From the NCBI GenBank assembly GCA_026002835.1, contig BPGC01000002.1, positions 124,001 through 188,000 on the forward strand: a DNA stretch of 64,000 nucleotides, written 5' to 3'. Shown one piece after another: positions 44,231 through 53,948 of the stretch. The notes under the pieces are model-generated. The model was not told where the DNA came from. It ran no database searches and was given only the letters and a program-made list of their open reading frames with translations. Source of the stretch: Candidatus Nitrosocaldaceae archaeon (lineage in GTDB: Archaea > Thermoproteota > Nitrososphaeria > Nitrososphaerales > Nitrosocaldaceae). A program made the position numbers and the translations under genes. Numbering within the stretch: the stretch's first letter is position 1; the number at the start of each line of letters is the position of its first letter.

Positions 44231-44554
44231 ATGAGTGAAGAAGAAAGGGTATATACAATAAATCTAGCAAAAGTTGTCTTGACACCTAGGAATAGAAGGA
44301 GTAAACGAGCTATAAATATGATTAGAGAATTTGCTATGAAACATATGAAGAGTGAAGAAGTAAAGATAGATGAGGAGTTGAATAATATTGTATGGAAAAG
44401 AGGAATTCGTAAACCGCCAAGAAGGATTAGAGTGAAGATGATTAGAGAACCAGATGGAATAATTAGAGTAAAACCATATACTGAAGAGGTTAAATCTGAT
44501 AAGACAGAAAAAGAAGAGGTTGCAAGTAATGAAACAAAGGAAAAGACAGAATAA
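44231..44554 (+). CDS. rpl31e: 50S ribosomal protein L31e
   Basis: 107 residues. RVYTINLAKVVLTPRNRRSKRAINMIREF is the L31e core, followed by IVWKRGIRKPPRRIRVKM. The last ~25 residues are a Lys/Glu-rich tail (TEEVKSDKTEKEEV), longer than the minimal family and probably unstructured. Operon with L39e. Confidence 0.96.
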   Translation: MSEEERVYTINLAKVVLTPRNRRSKRAINMIREFAMKHMKSEEVKIDEELNNIVWKRGIRKPPRRIRVKMIREPDGIIRVKPYTEEVKSDKTEKEEVASNETKEKTE

Positions 44555-44556
44555 TT

Positions 44557-45420
44557 TTATAATTCCATATTAATTAATGGCAAATCTATCTTTAACATAT
44601 TATCTATACTAGGATCTATGTTATGTTTGATCTTACTTAAAGGATCATATTTCTCAAACTTTAGATCGGATTTTGTTAGCAATATAATCCCATTACCATT
44701 TTCATTAAGAGATACACAGATGCTAGCATTAGATAATGTATCATTAGCATACTTTACTATCTTGTTAATATCTCCAATCTTTGTATCTTTTCCATACACA
44801 TAAATTAGAGCATCGGTTATCTCATCTGGTTCATGGTTAGCATATAACATCTTTATAGCATCTCTAAACGCTATCTCTATATCAGGGTTAATAGATAATG
44901 CTAACATATTATCTTTATGCTCCAACTCTTTTGCTAGCATTATATTACTTATACTGATTATAGTTCTACCAATTATATTATTACAGCCTTCTATAGTTAG
45001 ATCCGGATTAGTTTGTAATAATGCATCTTTATCTATTACTATATTACAATCTGCATAATCATGTATATGAAGCAAAGCCTGCTTTGCTTCATATAGCCTA
45101 TTCTCAAATCTATAAGGCATTGTAACTATACTATAAACTTCTTTACCTTCTTCTTTTAGAAAGTATGTTAATAATGGTAGAGATGCTATTGATATCTTTT
45201 CGGATAAATCACCTATCAACAATACATTCTCTTCTCCAATCTCTTCTATAATATCATTTTTTATAATATTAATCTTATATCTTAATTCGCTAATTGCTGG
45301 GCTTAATATTCCATCAATTATACTTTCATCTATGCTATCATATCTGAGTTTAAGTGTATTAGATATCTCCTCGCCCAGCCTTGAACCAAGCCTACCAATA
45401 CCAATAATATATACGCTCAA
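44557..45420 (-). CDS. Divergent FtsZ/tubulin-like protein lacking the glycine-rich loop
   Basis: 287 residues. It tracks FtsZ: VYIIGIGRLGSRLGEEI fits the nucleotide-site first loop, ENVLLIGDLSEKISIASLPLLTYFLKE aligns with the segment that holds GGGTGTG in FtsZ, and YSIVTMPYRFENRLYEAKQALLHIHDYADCNIVID matches the following FtsZ strand-helix (VTxPFxFEG..). The GGGTG[ST]G signature is absent (residues ~69-78), so GTP binding is doubtful. The start is TTG. It sits directly after L31e in convergent orientation. Cell-division role not claimed. Confidence 0.7.
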   Translation of the reverse strand: MSVYIIGIGRLGSRLGEEISNTLKLRYDSIDESIIDGILSPAISELRYKINIIKNDIIEEIGEENVLLIGDLSEKISIASLPLLTYFLKEEGKEVYSIVTMPYRFENRLYEAKQALLHIHDYADCNIVIDKDALLQTNPDLTIEGCNNIIGRTIISISNIMLAKELEHKDNMLALSINPDIEIAFRDAIKMLYANHEPDEITDALIYVYGKDTKIGDINKIVKYANDTLSNASICVSLNENGNGIILLTKSDLKFEKYDPLSKIKHNIDPSIDNMLKIDLPLINMEL

Positions 45421-45502
45421 CCCAAATAGTATATCAGTTACTTGAATTAAAGTATTATAGCTTAATTATATTTTAGTTATTTGTTTAGTAAGATTGATAT
45501 AT

Positions 45503-46765
45503 TTAAATTATCCTTGCTATCAATGAATTTGGCAATGCTTTTGTAACCTTAACTTGAACCTCTTTGCCTAATTCTATACTCTCATTCTTTATGAATATAG
45601 GCTTATATGCATAATTCCTTCCCTGGACTCCATTCTTACCTATCTCATCTATTATTATCTTGCCTTTCCAATCTAACCATCTCTTATTATTCGCTAATGA
45701 TATCTCTTCAGCAATCTTATGCATAAAACTACTTCTCTCTTTCATCTCTTTAATATCAACTTTATCTTTCATCTCTCTAGCTTCTGTATTTGGTCTAGCA
45801 CTATATCTAGCAATATTTATTATATCTGGTCTAGTCTCTTTCATCAATGATACAGTAGCGTTGAAATCATCTTTGCTTTCTCCAGGAAAACCTACTATAA
45901 CATCAGTAGCAATAGTTATATCATCAATCTCTCTTCTAAATCTGTTAACTATATCTAAGAATAATTCCGCTTTATGATTTCTCTTCATCTTTTTCAATAT
46001 TTTATCGCTACCGCTCTGGATTGGAATATGGATAAACTTGAATATCTTATCATCCTTAAATATTTCGATAAGTTCATCAAGCATGAATGGCATAAACATT
46101 GGGTTCATCATCCCAACTCTAACCTTAAAGTTACCATCTATACTAACTATATCCTTCAATAATTTAGCTAGATTTATACCTAGATCATGACCATAGGCAC
46201 CATTATCTGTTGATGTTAACCATATCTCCTTTATGCCTTCTTTAACATTGTTGCTAATCTCTCTAACTATATGGTTTGGCTCATAACTCTTTAACCAGCC
46301 TTTAGCTATCTTAGTTTCACAGAATGTACATTCACTCAAGCATCCACTTCCTATCTCTACTATACTAACAACTGGATTAAGTCTTATTCTTGGAAGGTTT
46401 ACTTTATTAGATGATCCTTCTAATATAGCTAATCTCTTACCTTTCAATGTATCATTAACAACCCTAGATGCTTGATCTATAGCATCTGGAGATAATAGAC
46501 TAGCATTAGGATTTAATCTCTCAACCTTTTTATGTTCGGCCTTTGCAAAACATCCAGCAACCACTAATGGTTTATTACTCAACTTTTTAATTCTATGGAT
46601 CATTCTATTTGCAGTAGCATCTTTTACCGTACAAGTTACTATTACATTAAGATCCTCATCATCGTTAACTATCTCATGCCCATCATTTGCTAATATACCA
46701 GCGATCATCTCAGCATCAGCTACGTTTGCTGAACAACCATAGTATTCTATCCTTATCTTAGCCAT
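45503..46765 (-). CDS. MiaB-family tRNA methylthiotransferase (ms2t6A type)
   Basis: About 420 residues. It installs the 2-methylthio group on t6A37. The N-terminal UPF0004 domain has Cys in YYGCSANVAD, VTCTVKDA and VVAGCFAKAE (second Fe-S cluster); the radical SAM motif is GCLSECTFCETK (about 145-156); a TRAM domain ends the protein. The motif pattern resembles the archaeal/eukaryotic CDKAL1 branch. ATG 46765 is preferred to TTG 46774, which overlaps the fumarase stop. Confidence 0.9.
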   Translation of the reverse strand: MAKIRIEYYGCSANVADAEMIAGILANDGHEIVNDDEDLNVIVTCTVKDATANRMIHRIKKLSNKPLVVAGCFAKAEHKKVERLNPNASLLSPDAIDQASRVVNDTLKGKRLAILEGSSNKVNLPRIRLNPVVSIVEIGSGCLSECTFCETKIAKGWLKSYEPNHIVREISNNVKEGIKEIWLTSTDNGAYGHDLGINLAKLLKDIVSIDGNFKVRVGMMNPMFMPFMLDELIEIFKDDKIFKFIHIPIQSGSDKILKKMKRNHKAELFLDIVNRFRREIDDITIATDVIVGFPGESKDDFNATVSLMKETRPDIINIARYSARPNTEAREMKDKVDIKEMKERSSFMHKIAEEISLANNKRWLDWKGKIIIDEIGKNGVQGRNYAYKPIFIKNESIELGKEVQVKVTKALPNSLIARII

Positions 46766-46766
46766 T

Positions 46767-48146
46767 TCACTCAAATAATTTCTTAATATCTAATGCCTCA
46801 TTAACTTTATCTTCATCTAACAACCCTTTCTCTAATACCAATTCTCTTATACTAGCATCTCTCTTTAACGCCTCTTTATATATCTCGGCTGCTTTCAAGT
46901 ATCCTATATATGGAGCAAGTAATGTTACTAGTATAGGATTCTTCTCTATGCTAGCCTCTAACCTTTCTCTATTTGCAGTTATGCCTTTAAGCATATTGTC
47001 TATGAAAGATCTCAATATGCCTTTAAGCATATCTATGGATTCAAGTATAGCCTTTGCCATGCTAGGAAGCATCACATTCAATTCAAACTGTCCAGCTTGG
47101 TTTGCTAATGCTACCGCATGATCATTACCTATAACATTAAAGCATACCATATTCAAACATTCTGCTAATGATGGATTAACCTTACCTGGCATTATAGATG
47201 AACCAGCATGTATTGCTGGTATATTTATCTCAGCAAAACCAGCTTTTGGACCAGAAGCCATTAATCTTAGATCATTAGCGATCCTAATTAGTTCTAAAGC
47301 CAAATTCCTTAACGCTGATGATGCATTTGCTATACCAAACCTACTCTGCAAGCCAAACTGCATATCTGGTTCAGGCTTTAGATCTAAACCAGATATATCT
47401 GCCAAATACTTTATAGCTAATTCTCTATAACCTTTAGGAGCATTTGCACCAGTTCCAACTGCAGTTCCTCCTAATGCTACATACTCTAGCAATTCTCTAC
47501 TAGCATCTAATTCCTTCCTAGCCTTCTCTATAGCAGTAGCATAAGCATTGAATTCACTTCCTAAAGTTACTGGTAAAGCATCCATCAGATGGGTTCTACC
47601 TATCTTTATTATATCCTTAAACTCTTCACCTTTCTCTCTTAATGCATTTATAAGATTATCAATAACTGGCAATAACTCATTTATGTTTAACAATACTGCT
47701 ACATGCATAGCTGTAGGAAATGTATCATTACTTGATTGAGAAGCGTTAACATGATCATTAGGATGTATTATACTATACTCACCTTTCTCTCTTCCTAAAA
47801 TCTCTAATGCTCTATTAGCAATAACCTCATTAGTATTCATATTGAATGCTGTGCCAGCACCAGAGTTTATGGCATCTACTACAAACTGATCTAATAATTT
47901 ACCAGCAAGTATCTCATCTGCAGCTTTAACTATCGCTTCTCCTTTCTCTCTATCCAATACATTCAACTCCATATTTGCTAATGCTGCAGATCTCTTGATC
48001 ATAACAAATGCTTTTATCATCTTCTCATGCATTCTCAAACCAGTTACATTATAATGTTTGATAGCTCTAGCAGTAAATGGACCATAATATGCATCTTTAG
48101 GTATCTGCACTTCCCCTAAAGAGTCTTTATCTACCCTAAATTCCAT
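46767..48146 (-). CDS. fumC: Class II fumarase (or aspartase-like lyase)
   Basis: 459 residues of the fumarase/aspartase superfamily. Motifs: SGAGTAFNMNTNEVIANRA, HPNDHVNASQSSNDTFPTA, GRTHLMDALPVTLG (catalytic His) and GSSIMPGKVNPSLAE (catalytic Ser loop). The GKVNP form favours fumarase; GQFELNVMLPS shows some aspartase character. Context supports fumarase, since sdhABCD is in the window and the pair converts succinate to malate. Co-transcribed with the MiaB-like gene. Confidence 0.85.
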   Translation of the reverse strand: MEFRVDKDSLGEVQIPKDAYYGPFTARAIKHYNVTGLRMHEKMIKAFVMIKRSAALANMELNVLDREKGEAIVKAADEILAGKLLDQFVVDAINSGAGTAFNMNTNEVIANRALEILGREKGEYSIIHPNDHVNASQSSNDTFPTAMHVAVLLNINELLPVIDNLINALREKGEEFKDIIKIGRTHLMDALPVTLGSEFNAYATAIEKARKELDASRELLEYVALGGTAVGTGANAPKGYRELAIKYLADISGLDLKPEPDMQFGLQSRFGIANASSALRNLALELIRIANDLRLMASGPKAGFAEINIPAIHAGSSIMPGKVNPSLAECLNMVCFNVIGNDHAVALANQAGQFELNVMLPSMAKAILESIDMLKGILRSFIDNMLKGITANRERLEASIEKNPILVTLLAPYIGYLKAAEIYKEALKRDASIRELVLEKGLLDEDKVNEALDIKKLFE

Positions 48147-48179
48147 GCTTAGAGTAATAATTATAGCCTTTAAAAAGTA

Positions 48180-49952
48180 TTATGCCAATGCTTTCAATTC
48201 ATCAATTTTGCTTCTTATCAACTTAAATCCTTTGTTCCAGAACTCTTCCTTACTTATATCAAAACCATGCTCTAATAATAGGCTCTCTGGCTTCCTAGAA
48301 CCACCAGCATTTAATATGCTGAAATATTTCTCATTAAACTCTTTATTATCTGATTTATATTCTTGGTATAATGATAATGCTAATAGATTGCCAAAAGCGT
48401 AGGCATAACAATAGAATGGTGTATGATAGAAATGAGGTATATAAAGCCATTCATACTTGAAATCATCACTTAACCTTATAGAATTACCAAACTGTTCTCT
48501 TAGATTATTAAGATAAATCTTAGATACATCATCTATTGTAGCATTATCTATTATCTTATTATGTGCATCTATCTCAAACAGTGTAAAGTATGATTGCCTT
48601 AAGATTGTAGCATACATATCATCGATCTCTTCTACTAATAATGATATCCTATCCTTCTTACTAACTATTCTCTCTAATCTATCATTTAACAACATCTCAG
48701 CAAATACTGAAGCTGTTTCTGCTAGTGGTAGTGGCGCATCATGAACTAGGATAGATTTATCAGATGATATTATGCTATGCATCGCATGTCCAAATTCATG
48801 TGCCATAGTCGATACACCTCTAGATGTGCCATCGAAGTTTAATAATACATATGGCAATATCTTAGGAGTTATTGTATAGCAGAAAGCTCCACTCCTCTTA
48901 CCTTCCCTCAATTCTGAATCCACATGCTTCTTCTCGAATATATCCTCAGCATACTTTCTAAACCTATGATCAAATTCATTAAATGCATCTAATACTAGTT
49001 TAACCGCTTGTTCATAACTGAACTTCTTCTGAGCCTTTAATGGCGCATATATATCATACCTTCTTAACCTCTTAACATCTAACAATTTTGCTTTGATTCT
49101 AAAATAATCTTGGAAGATATTAGCGTTAACTCTACAAACCTTTAGTAGCGTATCTACAGTAGTATCATCAATATTATTAGATACATTCCTAACGGATATT
49201 GGAGTCTGATAACCTCGCAACTTTACATATTCATCATACCATTTAGTTGCAATATTACTATATATCTCTCCTAATACTATTGAGTTCTTGCCATAAGTGG
49301 TTAGTAATGCTTTATATGCTCCTTCCCTCTCCTCTGGTTTTGTGCTTCTGACCAGAGTTAGCATCTTCTCTTTATTCTTAAACTTTCTCTTTATGATCTT
49401 CCCATCCTTTTTAATACTAACTATGAACTCAAATGTATCTGTAATCTTATCATAAACTTTTACCAAAGCATGAGAACCAGTAACCTCTAGTATATTTATG
49501 ATCTTCTCTTCCTTCTCGCTTAAAGTATATTTTGCTAACAATCTTTTATGCTTTAGATAATCTCTATATTGCTTATCCATGCCATTTATCAATCTATTTG
49601 CATTCTCTTCATCCAATTCCTTCTTGAACCATAGGTTAAAGAATAGCAATCTATTACTTATATCAGCAATTATTCTCTCAACTTTGCTAACAAGAGCTGC
49701 TGCTTGATTTGATCTTAGATCTGAATAATACCAGAGATGAACATAACCGCTTATCTTACTTAATTGTTCATAAAGATCTTCAAATCTTTTGATTATATCT
49801 CTGAATTCACCTATACTTATATCATTCCTTAATATACTCTTCTTACTCTCTAACTCTTTGACTTGCTTCTCAATTTTATCTAACTCTTTATCTATACTCT
49901 TTGGATCCTTGATTAACTCGTCTAAACTCCATCTGCCTAGAGTTACTTGCAT
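48180..49952 (-). CDS. M3 family oligoendopeptidase (PepF type)
   Basis: 590 residues. The zinc motif is MAHEFGHAMHSI (HExxH, about residue 385) and the third ligand Glu follows in PLAETASVFAEMLL. The long helical N-terminal half is the M3 channel domain. Cytosolic peptidase of short peptides; no signal peptide. No operon partner apparent. Confidence 0.92.
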   Translation of the reverse strand: MQVTLGRWSLDELIKDPKSIDKELDKIEKQVKELESKKSILRNDISIGEFRDIIKRFEDLYEQLSKISGYVHLWYYSDLRSNQAAALVSKVERIIADISNRLLFFNLWFKKELDEENANRLINGMDKQYRDYLKHKRLLAKYTLSEKEEKIINILEVTGSHALVKVYDKITDTFEFIVSIKKDGKIIKRKFKNKEKMLTLVRSTKPEEREGAYKALLTTYGKNSIVLGEIYSNIATKWYDEYVKLRGYQTPISVRNVSNNIDDTTVDTLLKVCRVNANIFQDYFRIKAKLLDVKRLRRYDIYAPLKAQKKFSYEQAVKLVLDAFNEFDHRFRKYAEDIFEKKHVDSELREGKRSGAFCYTITPKILPYVLLNFDGTSRGVSTMAHEFGHAMHSIISSDKSILVHDAPLPLAETASVFAEMLLNDRLERIVSKKDRISLLVEEIDDMYATILRQSYFTLFEIDAHNKIIDNATIDDVSKIYLNNLREQFGNSIRLSDDFKYEWLYIPHFYHTPFYCYAYAFGNLLALSLYQEYKSDNKEFNEKYFSILNAGGSRKPESLLLEHGFDISKEEFWNKGFKLIRSKIDELKALA

Positions 49953-50062
49953 TACTACTGATATAATTTTACTTGATATAAATTAGTTACCAACAAAACC
50001 ATGGAGAAATATCATGTTAATGACCAAAAGAATCCAGATATAATTCGATTAAATTTCTGACA

Positions 50063-50419
50063 CTAACTCCCAAGCATCTTACCAGCAGGATTCTCTTTTC
50101 TACCAATCCATTCAAATCTTACATTCGCATTAGCATTAGCAATCATATTCCATATCTCAAATGCTAAACCTCTAAGTATCTCATCGTTTATAGCATATTC
50201 TCTATTCAATTGGTTAACAACCAACTTAGAATCACTATAGATAACAATATCTTTATCATCTAACAGATCTATTAGAGCTGATCTTATTGCTAGATACTCT
50301 GCTTGATTATTCGTTAACTCTTGCTCGCTATTATAATATTTGAATTGATTAGTCTCTTTAACATAATAACAATACGTTGATTTAGGTTTACCAGAACCAT
50401 CTACATATACATGTAGCAT
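50063..50419 (-). CDS. rnhA: RNase HI-like protein with altered fourth acidic site
   Basis: 118 residues. Asp7 (VYVDGSG), Glu41 (NNQAEYLA) and Asp63 (YSDSKLVV) fill three RNase H catalytic places. The fourth, normally Asp in the NxxADxLA-type C-terminus, is replaced: the sequence ends ENPAGKMLGS with Gly113. Activity may be retained in reduced form or metal preference changed. It is compact, like other archaeal RNase HI proteins lacking the basic protrusion. Confidence 0.85.
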   Translation of the reverse strand: MLHVYVDGSGKPKSTYCYYVKETNQFKYYNSEQELTNNQAEYLAIRSALIDLLDDKDIVIYSDSKLVVNQLNREYAINDEILRGLAFEIWNMIANANANVRFEWIGRKENPAGKMLGS

Positions 50420-50463
50420 CTCTTGTATACATAATAAATAGTATAAAATCTTTTAATGCTAGC

Positions 50464-51339
50464 ATGGCTTTAGAATGGTTAGCATTCACAATAATCTCAG
50501 TATTTGCATACTCTGGCGTTGATATATTAGAAAAAAGGTTGATAATAACTAGATTTAAGAGTTCTTTAGCGATAGCAATATTCCTAGCAATCTTTTACCC
50601 TCTACACTTAGCAATAATACCTATTATCTGGGAGATAGATACTAATCCATATGTAATAATTATATCGTTTATAACAGGTGCTGGTATGGCATTTGGTTAT
50701 CTTTTATTCATGCGTTCTTTATTGTTAGAAGAGTTATCTAGAGTATCAATTTTGGCATATATCCATCCTATCTTTGTAGTTATACTAGCATATCTTTTAT
50801 TGGAAGAGTCTTTGATGCCTCTAGATTATCTAGCGATAGCAATGCTAACCTCTAGTGCTATGCTTGTATCATATAAAGGGAAAGGGATAAGATTATCTAA
50901 AGCATTGATGCCTATGCTTGGATTAAATGCAGCATTAGCTATAGAGAGTATAATAGCGAAGTATCTATTAACAATCACAGATTACTGGAGTTATGTATTC
51001 TGGTTTATGCTAGGATTGATAAGTGTAAGAATAGCGTTATTGATAGATAAGAATAATAGGAAGATTAGGTTTGATAAATCCTTGATTATATATGGTTTCA
51101 CTATCAGTTTATTATTCTTATTTGCAAATCTAGCATTTTATTATGCTTTATCTCTCCAATCAGTATCAATAATTGTAGGAATATCAGCAACTCAACCTAT
51201 GGTAATCTTGTTACTGATCTATATATTCAATAGAGTTAGAGGTTCTTTTGTAGAAGAAGAGTTATCGCATAAGGCATTGATATTAAAGATATTATCATCA
51301 ATGCTAGTAATACTAGGCATCTATATACTTGCCGTATAA
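50464..51339 (+). CDS. EamA/DMT-family transporter
   Basis: 291 residues with about ten hydrophobic segments in two five-helix halves. SILAYIHPIFVVILAYLLLEESL is the typical EamA helix-4/5 motif with the conserved Glu, and the second half repeats the fold (SIIVGISATQPMVILLLIYIF). Drug/metabolite exporter-like; substrate unknown. Overlaps the TOPRIM gene 3' end convergently. Confidence 0.85.
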   Translation: MALEWLAFTIISVFAYSGVDILEKRLIITRFKSSLAIAIFLAIFYPLHLAIIPIIWEIDTNPYVIIISFITGAGMAFGYLLFMRSLLLEELSRVSILAYIHPIFVVILAYLLLEESLMPLDYLAIAMLTSSAMLVSYKGKGIRLSKALMPMLGLNAALAIESIIAKYLLTITDYWSYVFWFMLGLISVRIALLIDKNNRKIRFDKSLIIYGFTISLLFLFANLAFYYALSLQSVSIIVGISATQPMVILLLIYIFNRVRGSFVEEELSHKALILKILSSMLVILGIYILAV

Positions 51340-51720
51340 TCTTTGATTTATATACCTTGAATATATTACCAATTCCTCAATACACTTAATCCTACCTTTT
51401 GTTATATCTATCAATTCCCTTTTATAATATAGATCTATATTATTCATAATCTTCGTCAATCTAGTTGTTAAATATCTGCCTTTTCTATCCATGTCTAGCA
51501 ATAGTATAACTTTGGATTCACTTTCTAAACTTTCAGCAAGGTTATGAATTCCTTTAAAATTATTAAATATCAATGCATCGCCTTGATAACCTAATGCTAT
51601 TAATGCATCTCTATCTCTCTTACCTTCGACTACTAGAACTGCTCCTTTATCTACTTCATCATTAAGATCGTTTATAAACTCATATAATCTATGCAACTCA
51701 TCTTCTGCTATCTGTTGCAC
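51313..51720 (-). CDS. TOPRIM-domain protein (RNase M5-like)
   Basis: 135 residues. VLVVEGKRDRDALIALG provides the TOPRIM Glu, and VILLLDMDRKGRYLTTRL the DxD pair, so the metal site is complete. Small stand-alone TOPRIM proteins like this occur across archaea and may act in rRNA processing or other nucleic-acid cleavage. The start is GTG. Divergent from sdhA. Confidence 0.8.
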   Translation of the reverse strand: MQQIAEDELHRLYEFINDLNDEVDKGAVLVVEGKRDRDALIALGYQGDALIFNNFKGIHNLAESLESESKVILLLDMDRKGRYLTTRLTKIMNNIDLYYKRELIDITKGRIKCIEELVIYSRYINQRLYGKYIDA

Positions 51721-51741
51721 AATAGTTATACAAACTTATTC

Positions 51742-51748
51742 TTTATAA
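51742..51748 (+). promoter_or_regulatory. TATA box for sdhABCD
   Basis: TTTATAA lies 33-39 bases before the sdhA ATG, compatible with transcription starting close to the ATG. A second candidate (tatataaa, 51765-51772) is too close to the start. Confidence 0.4.
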
Positions 51749-51780
51749 CTTTAGCTGATATAACTATATAAATAAGTTAA

Positions 51781-53508
51781 ATGATTGATAATGTATCTAT
51801 GGATATAATCAAGCATGATTTGCTTATAGCTGGTTCTGGCATTGCTGGTTTAAGAGCAGCGATAGAGGCTGCTAGAACTAGCAGCAAATTGGATATCGCT
51901 GTAATATCTAAAGTTCAGGTTATGAGATCACATTCAGTATCAGCAGAAGGAGGAACTGCTGCTGTATTATTCCCAGAAGAAGGTGATACATTTGAATCTC
52001 ACATATTTGATACAATAAAAGGGAGTGATTATCTAGCAGATCAAGATTGTGTTGAAAGACTAGTTTACAGCATGCCTAATGAGATCTACCAATTAGAACA
52101 TTGGGGTATGCCATGGAGCAGAAAAGAGAATGGAAGGATAGATCAGAGGTGGTTTGGAGGGTATAGTTATCCTAGAGCAACATATGCTCAAGATAAAGTA
52201 GGATTTTATGAGATGCAAACATTATATGATACATGCCTAAAGTATGATAATATCCATTTCTATAATGAATGGTTCTTAACATCAATACTATCTAACGATG
52301 ATAGGTTTGTTGGTTTTACTGCAATAGAGATAGCTAGTGGTAACTTTACTATCTTCCAAGGAAAGGCTGGTATAATTGCTACTGGAGGTGCTGGTAGAAT
52401 ATATCCATTTGCTACATATGCTCATTCATCAACTCCAGATGGATTGGATATGGCTTATAGAGCTGGTTTAGCACTAAAAGATATGGAGTTTGTACAATTC
52501 CATCCTACTGGCATATTACCATCTGGCATATTGATAACTGAAGGAGCTAGAGGAGAAGGAGGTTATCTAATAAATAATAAGAATGAACGGTTTATGAAAA
52601 AATACGCACCTAACAAATTAGAATTAGCATCTAGGGATGTTGTATCTAGAGCAATGTATAGCGAGATATTAGAAGGTAGAGGATTCTTCGATGATGCCAC
52701 TCAAATGCCTTATGTATTACTAGATTTAAGACATTTAGGAGCAGAAAAGATAAAGACTAAACTTGCTGGTATAAGGGAGATATGTATGAAGTTTTCTGGC
52801 TTGGATCCAATAGATGAGCCTATTCCAGTTAGGCCTGTATGTCATTACATGATGGGAGGAATACATTGTAATATAGATGGTGCTACTGAGATGAAAGGCT
52901 TATGGAGTGCTGGTGAAGCAGCATGTATTAGCGTTAATGGAGCAAATAGGTTAGGAGCAAACTCTACTGCTGAATGTTTGGTATGGGGCAGATATACTGG
53001 AGAGTTTGCTGCAAAATATGCTCTAAATAACGATTTTAATGGTATAGATGATCAGCAGATCAAAGATGAGGAGAAGAGAATATACGATGAGATATTTCAT
53101 GGTTCTGGTGATGTCAACCCTTATGAACTGAAAGATGAGTTGACAAGAACTATGGAGGATACTGCATATATATTTAGAACTGGAGAAAAGATGGCTGAAG
53201 GCATCAAAAAGATCAAAGAGTTGAAAGCAAAAGCATGGAAGAAGGTTGATGATAAAGCAAAAGAGTATAATACAAACTTTACCAATGTGTTAGAGATTGA
53301 TTCAATGCTCAGAGTTTGTGAAGTATTACTAACTGGTGCATATCTGAGATTAGAATCAAGAGGTGCTCATGCTAGATTAGACTATCCTAAAAGAGATGAT
53401 AAAAACTTCTTGAAGCATACCCTAGCATATTATACTGGTGATGGACCAAAGATAACTTATCATCCAGTTACAATAACAAAATATAAACCAGCAGAGAGAC
53501 ATTATTGA
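51781..53508 (+). CDS. sdhA: Succinate dehydrogenase flavoprotein subunit
   Basis: 575 residues. FAD binding LIAGSGIAGLRAAIEAA (about 14-30); the flavin-linking His lies in RSHSVSAEGGTAAV; catalytic Arg/His are in GARGEGG and the PVCHYMMGGIHCNI segment (about 353). Oxidises succinate, or in reverse reduces fumarate, feeding quinone through SdhB. First of four tightly linked genes. Consistent with succinate conversion in the 3HP/4HB cycle. Confidence 0.96.
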   Translation: MIDNVSMDIIKHDLLIAGSGIAGLRAAIEAARTSSKLDIAVISKVQVMRSHSVSAEGGTAAVLFPEEGDTFESHIFDTIKGSDYLADQDCVERLVYSMPNEIYQLEHWGMPWSRKENGRIDQRWFGGYSYPRATYAQDKVGFYEMQTLYDTCLKYDNIHFYNEWFLTSILSNDDRFVGFTAIEIASGNFTIFQGKAGIIATGGAGRIYPFATYAHSSTPDGLDMAYRAGLALKDMEFVQFHPTGILPSGILITEGARGEGGYLINNKNERFMKKYAPNKLELASRDVVSRAMYSEILEGRGFFDDATQMPYVLLDLRHLGAEKIKTKLAGIREICMKFSGLDPIDEPIPVRPVCHYMMGGIHCNIDGATEMKGLWSAGEAACISVNGANRLGANSTAECLVWGRYTGEFAAKYALNNDFNGIDDQQIKDEEKRIYDEIFHGSGDVNPYELKDELTRTMEDTAYIFRTGEKMAEGIKKIKELKAKAWKKVDDKAKEYNTNFTNVLEIDSMLRVCEVLLTGAYLRLESRGAHARLDYPKRDDKNFLKHTLAYYTGDGPKITYHPVTITKYKPAERHY

Positions 53509-53517
53509 GGTGAGAAT

Positions 53518-53946
53518 ATGCAAGAAGAGAATAGAGATGGCATAAAAGGATGGTTAAGACCATACAAATACGGTTTGCCTAGGTTTGCTTATTGGTTACA
53601 AAGATTAACTGGTGTTGGTTTATTGATATACTTTATAGCACATGTTATAGAGACTAGCAATATTGTTAATGGTAAATTAGCATGGGATAAGATGTTAGAA
53701 TTGACACAGACTGCTGAAGGTCATATAATATTAACACTGGTCATTGGCATGTGTGTATTCCATGCAGCAAATGGTGTAAGGCTATACCTTGCCGAAGGTG
53801 GTAAAGGAGTGGGAAGACCAGGAAGGCCAGAGTATCCATACAACCCATTAAGCATTAGCAACAAGATGAAAGCATGTATATGGGTTAGTATAGCATTAGC
53901 TGCGCTAGCAATGATGTATGGAGCGAGTGTATTGTTTGGTGAGTAA
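53518..53946 (+). CDS. sdhC: Succinate dehydrogenase membrane subunit C
   Basis: 142 residues, three hydrophobic helices (about 25-50, 72-92, 118-138). RFAYWLQRLTGVGLLIYFIAHVIE contains the SdhC-type Arg and a His that may ligate heme b; MCVFHAANGVRLYLAEG carries another. A GAGGTGA ribosome site precedes the ATG. Anchors SdhAB with SdhD. Confidence 0.85.
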   Translation: MQEENRDGIKGWLRPYKYGLPRFAYWLQRLTGVGLLIYFIAHVIETSNIVNGKLAWDKMLELTQTAEGHIILTLVIGMCVFHAANGVRLYLAEGGKGVGRPGRPEYPYNPLSISNKMKACIWVSIALAALAMMYGASVLFGE

Positions 53947-53948
53947 TT

